DNA of 64,000 bases from Blastomyces gilchristii SLH14081 (lineage: Eukaryota > Ascomycota > Eurotiomycetes > Onygenales > Ajellomycetaceae), in contig NW_003101681.1 of NCBI RefSeq assembly GCF_000003855.2, positions 5,987,707 to 6,051,706 of the forward strand, read 5' to 3'. Every line of letters starts with the position of its first letter. The first letter of the stretch is position 1. A program made the position numbers and the translations under genes. The notes under the pieces are model-generated. The model had not been told where the DNA came from. It did no database searches and was given only the letters and a program-made list of their open reading frames with translations. Shown one piece after another: positions 35,837 through 48,486 of this stretch.

Positions 35837-38800
35837 ATGAATATACAACAAAAATAATAAAAAAAGTTTAAAAACTCTTTAAAAATCACATTTATTCAAA
35901 ATAATGTGAATAGAAACTCAAATTGTATTTATTCTTGTCTTCAAATTGTATTTGAATAAAAAGTTGATTTTATACTACTTCAGGAACTGAATTTTGATGC
36001 TGAGTAAAATTACATCATTTCTCATTCAAGCTACTACTGCTTTCTACCTTAAAAGTCTGAGATAAAGTCAAGAGTAGTGATCTATGAAAGAAAGAGATCA
36101 AGATATTAATTTAATCTAAGATTTGATATCATGTCTGACCCTGATATTCTGGTGAGTGATATTATAGATAAAGAAAATGAGTTTGATACTATACAGCTCA
36201 TAAATATCTATAATGAAAAGTCATTGAAGAAAAATAATAATATCTGAACAATTAATAGAGAATTTCTGAACATAACTTCATCAAGAAACTCTATAATTGC
36301 AGGAGATTTCAATACACATCATCTCTGATAAAATTCAGAATGCAAGAGAGCAGTGAGAGCTGATAATCTGATTGAATGAATCTTTGAGCATTTAATAGAT
36401 TTAGTTAATAAGTCTGATCAACAAACATTCTTTAGAAAAGGCATGAAACAGAAGTCTATTATAGATCTAATCTTCATATCACAAAATCTAATAAAAAGAA
36501 GACTTGTAAACTGGTTTATTGATTCAAATGAGACATCAGAATCAGATCATGAGATTATTCAATTTGATATTGAACTGAGTGAAAAACAAATGAGTGAAAA
36601 TCCTCTTCTCTCTAATCAGTATAACTTTGAAAAAGCTGATTGAAAAGCAGTTAAAGAAAGCATAAAACTGTTAAAATCTGAAAGACAGAATGAGTCATAT
36701 TGAAATTCTGATCAAGATATCTCAAATGAAATGCTTGAGAATAGAGTGAAGCTTATTACATCTATTATTCTAACAAGTGTTAGAGATAATATTTCAAAGA
36801 GAAAATCTTCTAAGTATTTAAAACCTTGATGAAATGAGAATATCTCATCTAAAAGAAAAGAATTAGCTACTGCTAGAAGAGATTGAAAGAATAATGTAAT
36901 ATCTGATGAAGAGTTCAAAGCTGTCAGAAATGAATATTTTTCAGATATTAAAAGAGCTAAAACAGACTGCTGGAATAAATTTCTTAAAGAAGTACAAGAA
37001 AAGAAAGTTTTTAAAGCTTTTAACTATACTAAAACAAGAAGTGTAGCAAAACTTCCAGCCTTAGAATATAAGTTTCAGAATGAATCATATACAGCAAACT
37101 CTTTTGAGAAAAAATGTCAAGATTTCATGAGAATTCTCTTTCAGAACTCACCAGATTCAGATTCAGATTCAGAGAAAGAGAATATATCACTTCTCAACTA
37201 CATTGATAAAAATGACTGAGAATGGCCTGATCTTACATGAGATGAATTAGAGTCAGCTATCTTCTCAAGTTCTGTTAAAACTGCTGCAGATCCTGATTCA
37301 ATTAATCACTTGATTATTCAAAATATATATTCCTACTTAAAGAATGAATATTTTGAGCTCTTTTTCAATCTCTTGAAAAATGAATATCATTCTGAATACT
37401 GAAGAGAAGTCACTGAAGTAATTCTTGCAAAACCTAATAGAAAAACTTCAATTTCTAAGTCATATAGAGTAATATCTCTATTGAACTGTCTAGAAAAGGT
37501 TTTAGAAAAGATAATAGCTATCTGACTATCTTTTATAAGCTCTATAGATGATTCTCTTTTATTCAGTGAATAAATAGAAGATAGAAAACAGTGTTCTGCA
37601 ATTGACACTATTCTCTCAGTTGTTCATGATATTCAAATAGCAAAGCATAAGAGTCTGATCTTAACTGCAGTTTTTATTGATATAAAGAAAGCATTTGATC
37701 ATGTTTCAAAGTCAAAGTTAATTCAGATATTGAAGATATTAAAACTGCTACTTTCTCTAATAAAATGAGTTAACTATTTTATATCTAAAAGAATTATACA
37801 ACTCTTCTTTAATGAAATGAAATAAGATAAGACTGAGATAAAAATAGAAGTATCACAGAGATCTTCAATCTCACTCATTTTATTTACAATATATACTGCA
37901 TATCTATTCAAAAATAGAAATATGAGAATAGTGTGATCTCTGAGTTATATGAATGATATTGATCTAGACTACAGCTCAAAAACTATCAAAGAGAATTTGA
38001 AAGTAATTGAAGAAGCTGCAAAGAAAATCTTTGTTAAAGCAGATATTAATCAAATTCAATTTAATATGAATAAAACTGAGTTAATTCATTTCTTTTCTAG
38101 ATTCAATGAGAAAGAACTATCTCTAACTCTTTTAAATAGAGAGATTAAACCCAGTGTAAATGTCAAATAATTAGAAGTATAATTAAACTTCATGTTAAAT
38201 TTTAAATATCACATTCAACAAAGAACTGTCAAGGCTGAAAGACTATTAAACAACATAATCAGACTATTAAATACAGAGAGAGATCTATTCTTCCAGACTA
38301 TGAGACAGTTATATATAGCCTGTATTACATCAGTAGCTGATTATGAAGTTCAAGTTTGATGAAATAATCAAGAAAATTTCACTGAACTCTTTCAAAGTCT
38401 GCAAAACAGAGCCTTGAGAAGAATTCTAGAAGCATTCAAATCATCTTCTATTAAAGCAATGAAAATTGAAGCTTCAATTCCCTCTTCTGCTATTAAATTT
38501 GAAAAGGCCTGTATGAACTATGCACTGAGAGTTATAAAGATGAGCTCAAATCATATAATCAGAGAAAGAGTCTCTTCTTCATTTCCACTAATTAACTCTG
38601 AAAATGAACTGAATTGAAATAGATTTCTTGATTGAAATGAAAATGATTCTTCAAAGAAAATGTCTTCTCAACTTTACAGACTATGCTCTCTGATTAAAAA
38701 TCAATTTTCTTCTTTAAATGTTGAAAAAGTGGATCATGAGAAGTTATCTCTCTGAAGAGAAAAGCTTGAATCTCTTATAGACTTATAAATAAGTGAACTA

Positions 38801-39799
38801 TCAAAAGAGAAAGAATATGAACAGTATTTGAAGAGAATTTCTACAATCAATATAAAAGACTCTATTCTGATTTATTCAGATGACTCAAAAAATGAGAACC
38901 TGAATAGATTAGATGCAGGCATTGCTTATACTGAAGATAATATCAATTTTATCTCAGATTTCTGAAATCTAGGCTGTGAATCTGAAGTCTTTGCTGCTGA
39001 ACTATTTGTAATAGTGAAAGCTTTCAAACTCATAGAAATAAAATCTCATAAAAGAGAAAATAGTTTGAAAGAGACATGAATATTCTCTTATAGTCAAGCT
39101 GCTTTAAAAAGACTTAGAAATAGTCAGATTCATAATGATCAAATGAATCTTGAACTGATCTTAAACTCTGTTTTGAAAATTCAAAAGAGAAGAACATCAA
39201 AGCTGATAATACATCTGCACTGAGTTCCTGCTCATATGAATATTCATGATAATGAATTGGCTGATTCAGCTGTAAAAAAGAGTGCAGAATTAAGCAGATC
39301 TATTCAAAAAATTGTGTCCTGATCTTTTATAAAGAGAAAAATAAAAGAATCTTGTTTAGACAAGTGAAATGAAAGCTGATAGAAATAAAAGAAGAGTATA
39401 CATTATTCAAGATTTGAAATAAAACCCAAGTGAAAATCTTGTTCAATTAAATGTAAAAAGAAAATATTCTCATCTATAATACAGCTGAAACTAGAACATG
39501 GCTATTTCAAATCTTATATACAAAGATTTGATGATAGATTTGACTCAATAGAATGCTCATTCTGCAATACAAATGAGAATCCTGAGCATATTGTAATACA
39601 CTGTGCATTATACAATAGTCTCAGAGCCAGATTGAAAGAGAAGTATGATCTAAATCAATTAAATATGAGATTCTTATTCTTAACTGAGACAGGAATTAAA
39701 TACTTAATAGACTTTCTATCAGAAACTCAAGCAGCTACAAGAAAATGACTAAATTCAGAACTATCTGAATATGAAGAGGAGGAAATCAATCAGATATAG
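35837..39799 (+). pseudogene. LINE-B ORF2 (endonuclease, reverse transcriptase, RNase H, zinc finger), with stops
   Basis: 3963 nt in one frame. Endonuclease: GDFN at codons 156-159 and SDHEIIQFD. Reverse transcriptase: DPDSINHLII near codon 485 and SYMND at 703-707, where active enzymes have YxDD. RNase H: IYSDDS around codons 1013-1017. C-terminal zinc finger C1240-x2-C1243-x7-H1251-x4-C1256, as in many LINEs. Trp codons are mostly TGA. The frame is kept over its whole length, so the damage is point mutation, not indels. Confidence 0.9.
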
Positions 39800-40189
39800 T
39801 CTGTTGAAACAGCTATACACTCTCTTTTAATAATTTGTTTTGTTATAGTCTCTCTTTACTTTATCTTTTTCTTTATCTTTTCCTTTCAATTTCTTTCTAT
39901 CTATCTATTTAATGTGTCTATCTTTGAGACTGTGTTCTTTTTCTCTTTTCCTTTGTCATGATATTGTCAAATGGTTTCAAAGTATCAAAAGATGTTAAAA
40001 CACTGCAATTTGTAAACAGTTTTTGTATTCTGGGCTGGAATTTTCTGATTTTGCATATCTGAAATTGATGAATGTATAATAGTTAACTTTACAGACATAG
40101 GAAAAACCCTGAGAACTAAAAGTTCTCAGGTAGATGTCATAGTCTCTGACTGTATACATCTATAATTGAAGAATAATAATAATAATAAT

Positions 40190-40533
40190 CTTGTATATAT
40201 TTCAGTAGAAGAAAAATAAATCACTGACTTCTTTGATGAGAAGCCAGCATCTAGCTATTCTATATAGATAATGAGTGAATACTCTTCTCTCATTTCATGA
40301 GCAAGAATAGCTGAAGTAATATCTCAGCAGCATCTCACTGCTAAGAAAGAATAATATGCTGACCTTGTATAAAAGCAGAGTTCTTATATTCATCAATTGA
40401 ATCTTTCTATGATATATCTGAATGATGTTATAGAGTGGTTGGAAACCAGTTCAGATGAGATGAAATCATCCGCATGAAAGTGATGAGCCGTGTGAAACCG
40501 CAGCGGGGCCTTGGCGCGGCCGGGAGCGTGACA
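40190..40533 (-). repeat. Gypsy-2 5' LTR, second segment
   Basis: Starts with the second copy of the LINE-B target duplication and continues the LTR from 40202 to 40533. The last 100 bp are unmutated and GC-rich (GGGGCCTTGGCGCGGCCGGG) compared with the AT-rich counterpart at 23870-23967. Confidence 0.87.
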
Positions 40534-40538
40534 GCCAT

Positions 40539-42768
40539 GATGCATTTCTGCAATCTCATAGTTAATGAGAGATGAGTTCTCAGATATCTGTAAAATTCAG
40601 ATAATTAAGACAATATAAATATCATGAATTCATGATAAGAGTTAGTCTGAACAGATAAGTTCTCTCTCTATATCTCAATTATTTCTGAGCTAAATACTTC
40701 AGTATAACTGAGAAAGTGAATACAGCTTTATAAGAGATATCTGATTATATATGTAGACAGTCAGTTCTCAAGATTCTGCTACAACTGTATATACTCTAGT
40801 GTTCAGCTTTTCTGAAGTCTATGCATTTCTGACAGTCTTTATATCAAATGTAACAATTGTCTGTACTGTGAGTATAATACTCTCTGCTTCTTTGAAGAAG
40901 AAAATTGATAGTTATAAGAGAATTAAATATTATGAATATTGAGAATGTGAGTGTGAGTTTTTTTTTATTTTTTCTTTGTTAATCTCTAAATTATATTCAT
41001 AACTCTGTTTTTATTTTCTTTATTTTTTTAACTTTAATGAGAGTATGATTTCTTCTTCTCTTTGTATACACTGTGAACTGTTCATCTCAGTAGAAACTCA
41101 TCATCTTATAGACTAGAGTTTGTAAATGATAGTATTAATATCTTTATCACAATTAGATTCTTAGTGAAGACTGTGTTATTCTGACTTATCAGAATTTATA
41201 ATATGAAAGTTATATCTCAGTTTCTGTAGATATTTTATCTGCTCAGATGATTCTTAAGTGAACTTATTCATCTTATCAGAATATTCTTATCACTGAATCT
41301 TGAATCAGAGCTTATAATCTCACTTCTCTGAGTTAATAATTTCTTTGATCTGATATTCTCTTTCATTCTCTAGTACATTATAAACAGAGTAATAAGTCAC
41401 AGAGTTCTCTTCTGAGAATTTCTTATATTTATGAAGTAAAGAGATATGAAAAATATTATACATCTGTAACTTAGATAACAGTTTCAATCTATAGAACTAT
41501 AAGCTAACTTTTTTCATAATCTTATAAGACTCTATCTGTAAGAGATTCAGCTTCTTACTAGATCTTTACATGATAATATTTTCTAGACTTAGTCAGACTC
41601 TATTATCTTTCTTGAAACTCTTTATAATATACTTGAAGTTATAGTATCTCTTCTGATACTTCTAAGTCTTTCTCAAGAATTCACAGGCTTTCTCTCAGAT
41701 ATTCTGAATTCTCTCAGCCTGTTCACAAGTATCATCACACTCTATAGTGTACTCTCACAGATTCATCAAGATTATTCACAGATAAGTCTCAGTAAGCATC
41801 TCAAAGAGAGTTTTATCTGTACTGATATATTTTAAGTTATTATATACAAACTCTGTAAGTAATAATTAATACACTTAGTTATTCTGATTGTAATTGATAA
41901 AGCACTGCAGATACTGTTTTAATATACTTATCAGATATTCTATCTGATTATCTATCTGTTAATGAAAAGTCATGCTTAGATCTTGTAAGATCTTCAGTAT
42001 AGTTATCAGATCAGATCAGAACTTTTCTATAAAGATTAATTCTCTGTCTGAGACAATGTTCACAGACAACTCATACAACTAGATCACATTATGAATAAAG
42101 ATATAAGTCAAATTTTTTGACTTCAAGTTCTTGTGAGTGAGTATAAAGTGTGTTATCTTGATGAAGTAATTCACTATCATCAGTACACTGTTGAAGCAGG
42201 CATTATATATGTCCTTGCTTTCAGAGAGGCTCACAAGAGTGTTCATTTCTAACTGTTTTCAAGATTCTCATAAGATAAGTAGAGAAGTAAGTTCTTTATA
42301 TAATCTGAACTGCACTATCTATGAACTCTGATCAATAGTATAAGAATTCACTATCTTCTTCACAAGTTCTTATATCTTCAGTCAGAAGTATTTTCTTATA
42401 AGTAACTCATGAGTTCTAGTATTTATAAAATGATCTGCTAGAGAAGAGTTATAATATCTTTTAATGAGTTCTATATATAGAAACTTATTTATAAGTATAT
42501 AAATTCAGCTCTCTCTTCATAAGAGATTATTTAAGTGTCTTCAATTCTTTATTTCTGTAGAGTTGATCTCTATTATAAGCAGTTTCTGAATATACTGAGT
42601 ATATTCATTCTTCAGTTATAGTTCAGACAATCTGAATAGAAGATCTTATAAAGACTTATACTCTATTTTCTCTTATATCAGGTCTTTCACAGCACTTCTT
42701 AAAGTCTGTAAACTCTTCAGATTATAGATACTCTCTTTAAGAATTCTTACAGAGATTTTCAGAGTGTT
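40539..42768 (-). pseudogene. Gypsy-1 integrase and chromodomain segment
   Basis: Minus strand: integrase core near 42.2-42.1 kb (LMIVNYFIKITHFIL), the integrase C-terminal motif FHISLL near 41.43 kb, and a chromodomain-like stretch near 41.35-41.17 kb (YKLWFKIQW, EYSDKMNKFTWE). Many stops. Upstream domains continue on the far side of LINE-C at 58609. Confidence 0.75.
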
Positions 42769-42788
42769 AACTCTCAGTCATGACATTC

Positions 42789-43030
42789 ACAACCGCTTCA
42801 CCACAAACTCGCTCGATTTTTCGAATAAGAACCCGCCGATAGATCCATCGAAAAGCCCTCGATCATACAAGCATTTTGACCCCATCACCGACCGCATACC
42901 CTGTGTGATGGTGGAGTTATCCAGCCAAATGTGAACCAGATGTCATTCAAAACTCCTGTGTGGGATTATCCCCTATTCTCCCCTACCACACCACAACCCC
43001 GGGCCAAATTGCCATACAAATTGTAAGGTG
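42789..43030 (+). promoter_or_regulatory. GC-rich 5' block of LINE-C
   Basis: Second copy of the conserved LINE 5' block, with only scattered C/T and G/A differences from 32023-32260. Confidence 0.6.
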
Positions 43031-44366
43031 AAGAGACCTAGCCATATGCATCAATCTTCTTGATTTTGAAAGATCTCTGATCTGTAGTTGTGAAGAAATC
43101 TGAGAAGTGATCTCTGTGAAAACCCTGTTCATCTTTGATGTTTCAAAACATCAATGCCAAGTCTCACTCTCATACCACGCTTTCTAATCTGGCTCATCCC
43201 TGGCAGAAAAATATAAAAAGATATCTCAGTGATAATATCAAGCATATAATTAACAGTCACTTCTGAAGTGCAATCTCTGTGATCTGTCTTCAGTGTATCT
43301 AGACATCAACATCAAGTCTCACTCTTGTATCACTTCTCTCAATCTGGCTCATCTCTGATAGAAAAGTATAAAAAGATATCTCAGTAACTGTACTCAATAC
43401 ATAATCAGCAGATACAATAACTATAAAATCAGTATATCTCAAGATCTGACTGAGTCTTTGATCTCTGAATAGTGAGATATATTAAATCTAGTTTTAATAT
43501 CTCAATATTTAATAGATTCTATAAGAGATTGAGAACAGCAACACTAGATTTCTATTAAATTTGAGAATTAACTCTATATTAATATAATCATTGACAAAGT
43601 CTTCTATTTTAAGATATAAATAACTAGTTCCTCTACATTATGCTGATAATATTTATATTATTATATAGAAACAGACTTATATTCTCTATAATATCAAGAC
43701 TCTGAAGAGAGAAAGTCTTGATAGAGAGTATACAGTAGTGCATATCTTAGCAGTTTCTATCTCATTCTTCTGCAGCAGTTAATGTAAAACAAAGATCTTA
43801 GAAATAGTTTTTTACTTCTCTTGAAAAAGTAAGATGTTTTTCTCTGAGTTTTATACAATATTCTTATAAAGAATAAAAAACAGAGCTGTTTTCTATCATA
43901 ATTTCATATTCTTTTAAGTAAGAATTACTTTTTCAGTGACTGAAGAGCTTTCATTAATACTTAATTCTTTTTTACACTCTTTATTAACTGATTTGAGTTG
44001 CACACTTGTTGTGTGAGAAGAATTGAATGATTTAGAATAAAATTGAATAGTTTTAATCAATTTCTCTGTAAAAAATTGATTTATTTTTTATCAGTTTTTC
44101 TCTTAAAAACTGTCATATCATCTGATTCATTATCAATTGATATCATACTCTTTCTCACTGTATCTCAAGAAAGAGATTGTAAATATTTTATTGATTTATC
44201 TTAAAAATCAATTTTAGTTTCTAGTTACTGAACTAGTGTGAAAAAAATCAGGTGTTTTATACATAAAAGTCTTTTATTCTTCCTTTGAAACAGTCTGATC
44301 AACTTTTCAATTGAAAACAGACTTAGAAATATCTCAATTGAAACAGTCTGATCAACTTTTCATTAA

Positions 44367-45977
44367 GTGAGAATAATAAATTCAAAAATACACTTAGTTG
44401 ATATGAAAAAAGATGCTTTCTCAAATACTATTTCTGAGATTGAAATTCTGAAGAGAAGAAAGAAAGAAGAAATAAAGAAACAACAAGTTCTTGAAATACA
44501 GAAACTTGAAAAAGTAAGCAAGATTCTTGAAAAGCAGTGTCTGAGTGAGATGAATGAAGAAGTTCTGTTAATTCTTTATACTCAGACTAGACAACTACAG
44601 GAGATGATCAAGTTCAAACTTGAAATCTCAAATACAGTTCAAAAAATATTGAAAATTTCTAGTACAATCACTGACTCTTCATCTTACTCTTCTTCTTTTT
44701 TTCCTACTTCTTCTTCTTCTTTAAATCAGAAGAAAACATATGCTCAAGCAGCTGAATCTGCTGTCTCTAAATCTGCTATCTCAAAATCTGCTCAAAATTC
44801 TGAGAAAACTGAGAAGAATACTGCTCATATCTCTATTCATAGAAAAGTGAAAAAGAAAATGTAAAAAGAGAAAAACTTTCAAATCTTCAGAAATAGAAGA
44901 CTTATTCTCAAAGTCTCAAATCAGGACATTCTGCAAAGAAACAAGCTAAACTCAAATCTCATTTTCAGAATTAGAAATGAAATTAATCAGCAGTTCTTTT
45001 CTCAGTTGATAACTAATATTAAAGTTTAAAAACTAGTTATAGCTTCAATTGAGTCATTATTCTTTAAAAACTTCATCATTCTGACTACAATGTCTGAATT
45101 CAGTACTGAATTCCTTATTCAGAATGAGAATCTCTGAAAGTCAGCAGTAGAATCTTTACTAAACACAATAATTCTATCTGAAAGAGATGAAAAGTGAGAC
45201 AAATTCATTCTTTATAATATTTCAGTTGAAATTTTTGACTGTGAAGAAGAAATGCTACTTCTCAAAAATGAATTGAAAGAATACAACTCTATTCAACTGA
45301 GAAAGAAGCCTGTATAACTAAATTCAATTGAGTTCAGACAAAGCAGAAGAAATGCCTCTGTTCTAGTATATATAAAAACACTTGAACAGTCAAAAATCTC
45401 TGAAGTAAGAGTAGCAGATTTGAAAATGAGAGTTCATGAATACAAAGACTCAAGAATGAATCTCAAAGCTCAAACATAGTGTTCAAACTGTTAAAGATAT
45501 GAACACTTTACAATCTTATATTTTAGAGACTCAAAATATGCATTCTGTGTCAGAGATTACAAAACTAGTGAGTATAAATATGAAACATGCTCAAAAAGAG
45601 ATGAAATATATCAACATACTCTGCTTAAGTGCTCTAATTGCAAAGAAAAACATGCATCTAACTCAAAAGAATGTATATTTACTTCTAGAACTCAAAAGAA
45701 CTGGAGAAAAGATGAAGCTCAAAGTCAATCTAGAACTGAAGAGAAGAGTCAAGTCAGTAGACTTATAACTGTAAGCTTAAAAAGAAGAAACTCTCAACTA
45801 TCTAAATCTTCAAACTTCAATTCTTCAGCTAAATGTAAACAGAATTTGAATTCTCAAACTCCTGTTAAGATTAGAGAATTGAGAAATGACTCTGATAATA
45901 AACTAGATATAATGCAAGCAGTTGAGATTCCTACTTTTCAAAATAGTTATAATCTACTATCTAATGATAGTAACTAG
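44367..45977 (+). pseudogene. LINE-C ORF1 (Gag-like), interrupted
   Basis: The start codon used in LINE-B is ATA here, a G-to-A change. The frame is open for 165 codons from 44367, the longest intact ORF1 piece in the window, with the Lys/Glu-rich coiled-coil-like region and the Ser/Ala-rich region uninterrupted by a MITE. Stops follow. Zinc-knuckle region near 45.48-45.67 kb; stop TAG at 45975. Confidence 0.82.
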
Positions 45978-46006
45978 ATTCTACTCTATCCCTACTCTCT
46001 TTTAGT

Positions 46007-46323
46007 ATGAATATACAACCAAAACAATAAAAAAAGTTTAAAAACTCTTCAAAAATCACATTTATTCAAAATAATGTGAATAGAAACTCAAATTGTATTT
46101 ATTCTTATCTTCAAATTACATTTGAATAAAAAGTTGATTTTATACTACTTTAGAAACCGAATTTTGATGCTGAGCAAAATTACATTATTTCTCATTCAAG
46201 CTACTAGTGCTTTCTACCTCAAAAGTCTGAGACAAAGTCAAGAGTAGTAATCTATGAAAGAAAGAGATCAAGATATCAATTTAATCTAAGATTTAATATC
46301 ATGTCTGACTCTGATATTCTGGT
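46007..46323 (+). pseudogene. LINE-C ORF2, 5' fragment
   Basis: First 317 nt of ORF2 (start of the endonuclease domain), cut by gypsy-3. Continues at 54578. Confidence 0.85.
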
Positions 46324-46517
46324 TGTCATTCAAAGGTCTTTTTCCCAGCTTACGATTACAGGTGTACGCCGGCTTCTTATATATTATAATATTGTACACT
46401 AAATTAATTAGTGGCCGCTATGGCCCCTTTACACTCATAAGCAAGTTCAGAAGCAGCTGTGTTATTATCTGACAGTCATATGTTCTTCTGAACCACTGTA
46501 CATTCTTCTGAATCACA
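46324..46517 (-). repeat. Gypsy-3 3' LTR, 194 bp
   Basis: 20 bp longer than its partner because of a local tandem duplication of TTCTTCTGAAYCAC. The neighbouring purine tract fixes the LTR boundary at 46517. Confidence 0.85.
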
Positions 46518-47112
46518 TTCTCCCTCATCAGATTCGGTCACGCTCATGTGATCATGACATCTGTCCTAGCTTCATGCGGATTAGCGCGTCACTAGTGTTC
46601 ACAATCTTATGACCTATCTCTGATTCAGCTAGCATTTCATGTACACTCTTATAAAGAAACTTTCACTATATTACATTACTCATTCACTAACTTTTCTCAT
46701 TCTTCAATCATCTTCTTCATCATTGTCATTATCAAATACTACTACCTCATTCAAGATTTCTACTCCTTCTTCTGTTCAACTCTTTTCATCTGTTCATCTA
46801 TCACATTGTATATATTTCTGATAATAACTCTCTGTTCTCATAACAAGTGTTCTTGTAATACTCATATCAGGCAGTTTATTAGCAGTAAGTGTAATATATT
46901 GTGAAATGTGATCAGAACTTGTTTATCTTCTAACAATTGTCAGAACATACTATTATGAATGACATATCTTCTTCATCTTCTTATACATTCTTAATCTTTT
47001 TCTTCTCAGCAGATTTCTGATCATGTTTTCTGACATGATTTTGTGTGAATACAGATGCTGATATGTTGTTTTTATTTATATAGAATCTTCACATGTTGAC
47101 AGATTCACATTT

Positions 47113-48486
47113 ATCAATGATAGTGAACTCAATGTTGAATCATTGATTGAGAACTTGAAGAATACAATAATGAAGAAATTGTCTGTGCTATATATGACTG
47201 AGTCTTTTGCATTTCTTTCTGCTCTCTCTGTTTCTTTCTCTGCTGCTTTCTCTCAATCTTCTACAGCTGTCTCTGTGTCTGATTCTCCTGCTTCTGCTAT
47301 CTCTGTTCCTGTGACTCTCACTTCTACTACTCCTGGTTTTATCATCTCTGCTTTTATTATCAGCTCTTCTCATTTCAAGGAGATATTACATAGACTTAAT
47401 GAACTACATTTCTCAGTGTGTATACTCTCACTCTTCTTACTGACTCTCAGAATAATTTATTGTACAAAGACTGTGTATAATACAACTATTTGAAGCTTGA
47501 TCATGAACATTAATTATTATATTCATTTTAAATATTTATGATGAGATAATTGTTCATTTATATCAGAGAATCATTCTCTCTTTCAACAGTGTTGAGATTG
47601 TAAGTTTTTTTCTTTTTCATCTTTTTCTTTCTGACACTGATTTTTCTGTTCTTAGAAGAAATTATTATGAGTTTTACTGTGCATGAAGTCATGATATTCA
47701 CAGATATCAAGAAGCTTTTTACAACTGTAAAGTTCAATATCATGAGAATATTCACTCTGATGAATTTCTTCAGAATAATAGATCTGTATCAGTCTATTCT
47801 CTGACATCTGTTGTCTGACTTCATGATGCAGGCAAAAGATATCTGTGTTTTCAGAAACAGGAATGTGAATGTCATACTCTTTTACACTCACAGATATGAG
47901 TCTTGTACATCTTGTCTGAGCTGTCATTGTAAGAATGAGTTATTCACACACTGCATTCTACTTCCTGCATTTCTCTGTGTCTCTCTCTCTCTTTCTGAGA
48001 AGTCTTGTGCATGTTGTAATTATGCATATAACTCTAAGATCAGTGAGTGTTCATTCAGTAACTGTTCTCATCTCTAATTTTGCAATTTTTGTACACTAAC
48101 AATAGTTCTTAGTTGCTTTGATATCAGAGATCATTCTAATCAAAGATGATAACATCACTGAGACTATTCTCTCTTATTCTCAAGCTTCTCTCATTACTTT
48201 CTCTCTCTTCTCTGCAGAGAAGGTTGTGTGCACATCAGATTATAAGTGTTCAGCCTCAGATGACTTCTGTCATTTGTTCAATCCTGTGTCTCTCTGTTCT
48301 ATTTCTTCTGCCTCTGCCTCTTCTGTCCTGGCTTCTGGTTCTGCAGGTTCCGCACTCTCCTTCAATTTTTCTATGCATACACATACACATTCCTATATCA
48401 GCATTCCAGCCAATCTTGTGATAAATGACATTAATGTTATACACAGAGCAATAGAGAAATTGAAGATATATATAGTATTATTATAA
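47113..48486 (+). pseudogene. Opposite-strand ORFs in gypsy-3 3' region, cysteine- and serine-rich
   Basis: Plus-strand frames at 47113-47493 (about 127 codons, no ATG near its start), 47811-48077 and 48118-48486, the first and last in the same frame. The middle one has a cysteine pattern (SCTSCLSCHCK and SCACCNY) that could bind zinc; the last is Ser/Ala-rich. They lie between integrase and the 3' LTR, antisense to Gag-Pol. No known family recognised; possibly a captured or element-specific gene, possibly composition artefact. Confidence 0.45.

Larger units (their letters stand above)
31983..40189 (+). mobile_element. LINE-B, full-length Tad/I-like LINE
   Basis: Inserted in the right LTR of gypsy-2 with a 12-bp target duplication CTTGTATATATT (31971-31982 and 40190-40201). 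Layout: 5' leader of about 1.7 kb, ORF1 33689-35807 (containing MITE C), ORF2 35837-39799, 3' UTR and an (AAT)n tail. About 7.7 kb without the MITE. It is less mutated than LINE-A but still broken by TGA, TAA and TAG codons. The (TAA)-type tail and C-terminal RNase H fit the I/Tad group. Confidence 0.92.
23435..40533 (-). mobile_element. Gypsy-2 (chromovirus-type LTR retrotransposon) with nested SINE and LINE-B
   Basis: Begins at the left LTR (TGTAATGTGATGG) and ends at 40533 (GGGAGCGTGACA). The target duplication is GCTAT at 23430-23434 and GCCAT at 40534-40538; the single difference is a later C-to-T change. Its own sequence is 23435-26257, 27342-31982 and 40202-40533. The right LTR is split by LINE-B; without it the LTR is 533 bp, exactly the length of the left LTR. 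Minus-strand Gag-Pol ends in a chromodomain. A purine tract (AAAGAAGAGAG on the minus strand) flanks the 3' LTR. Confidence 0.9.
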
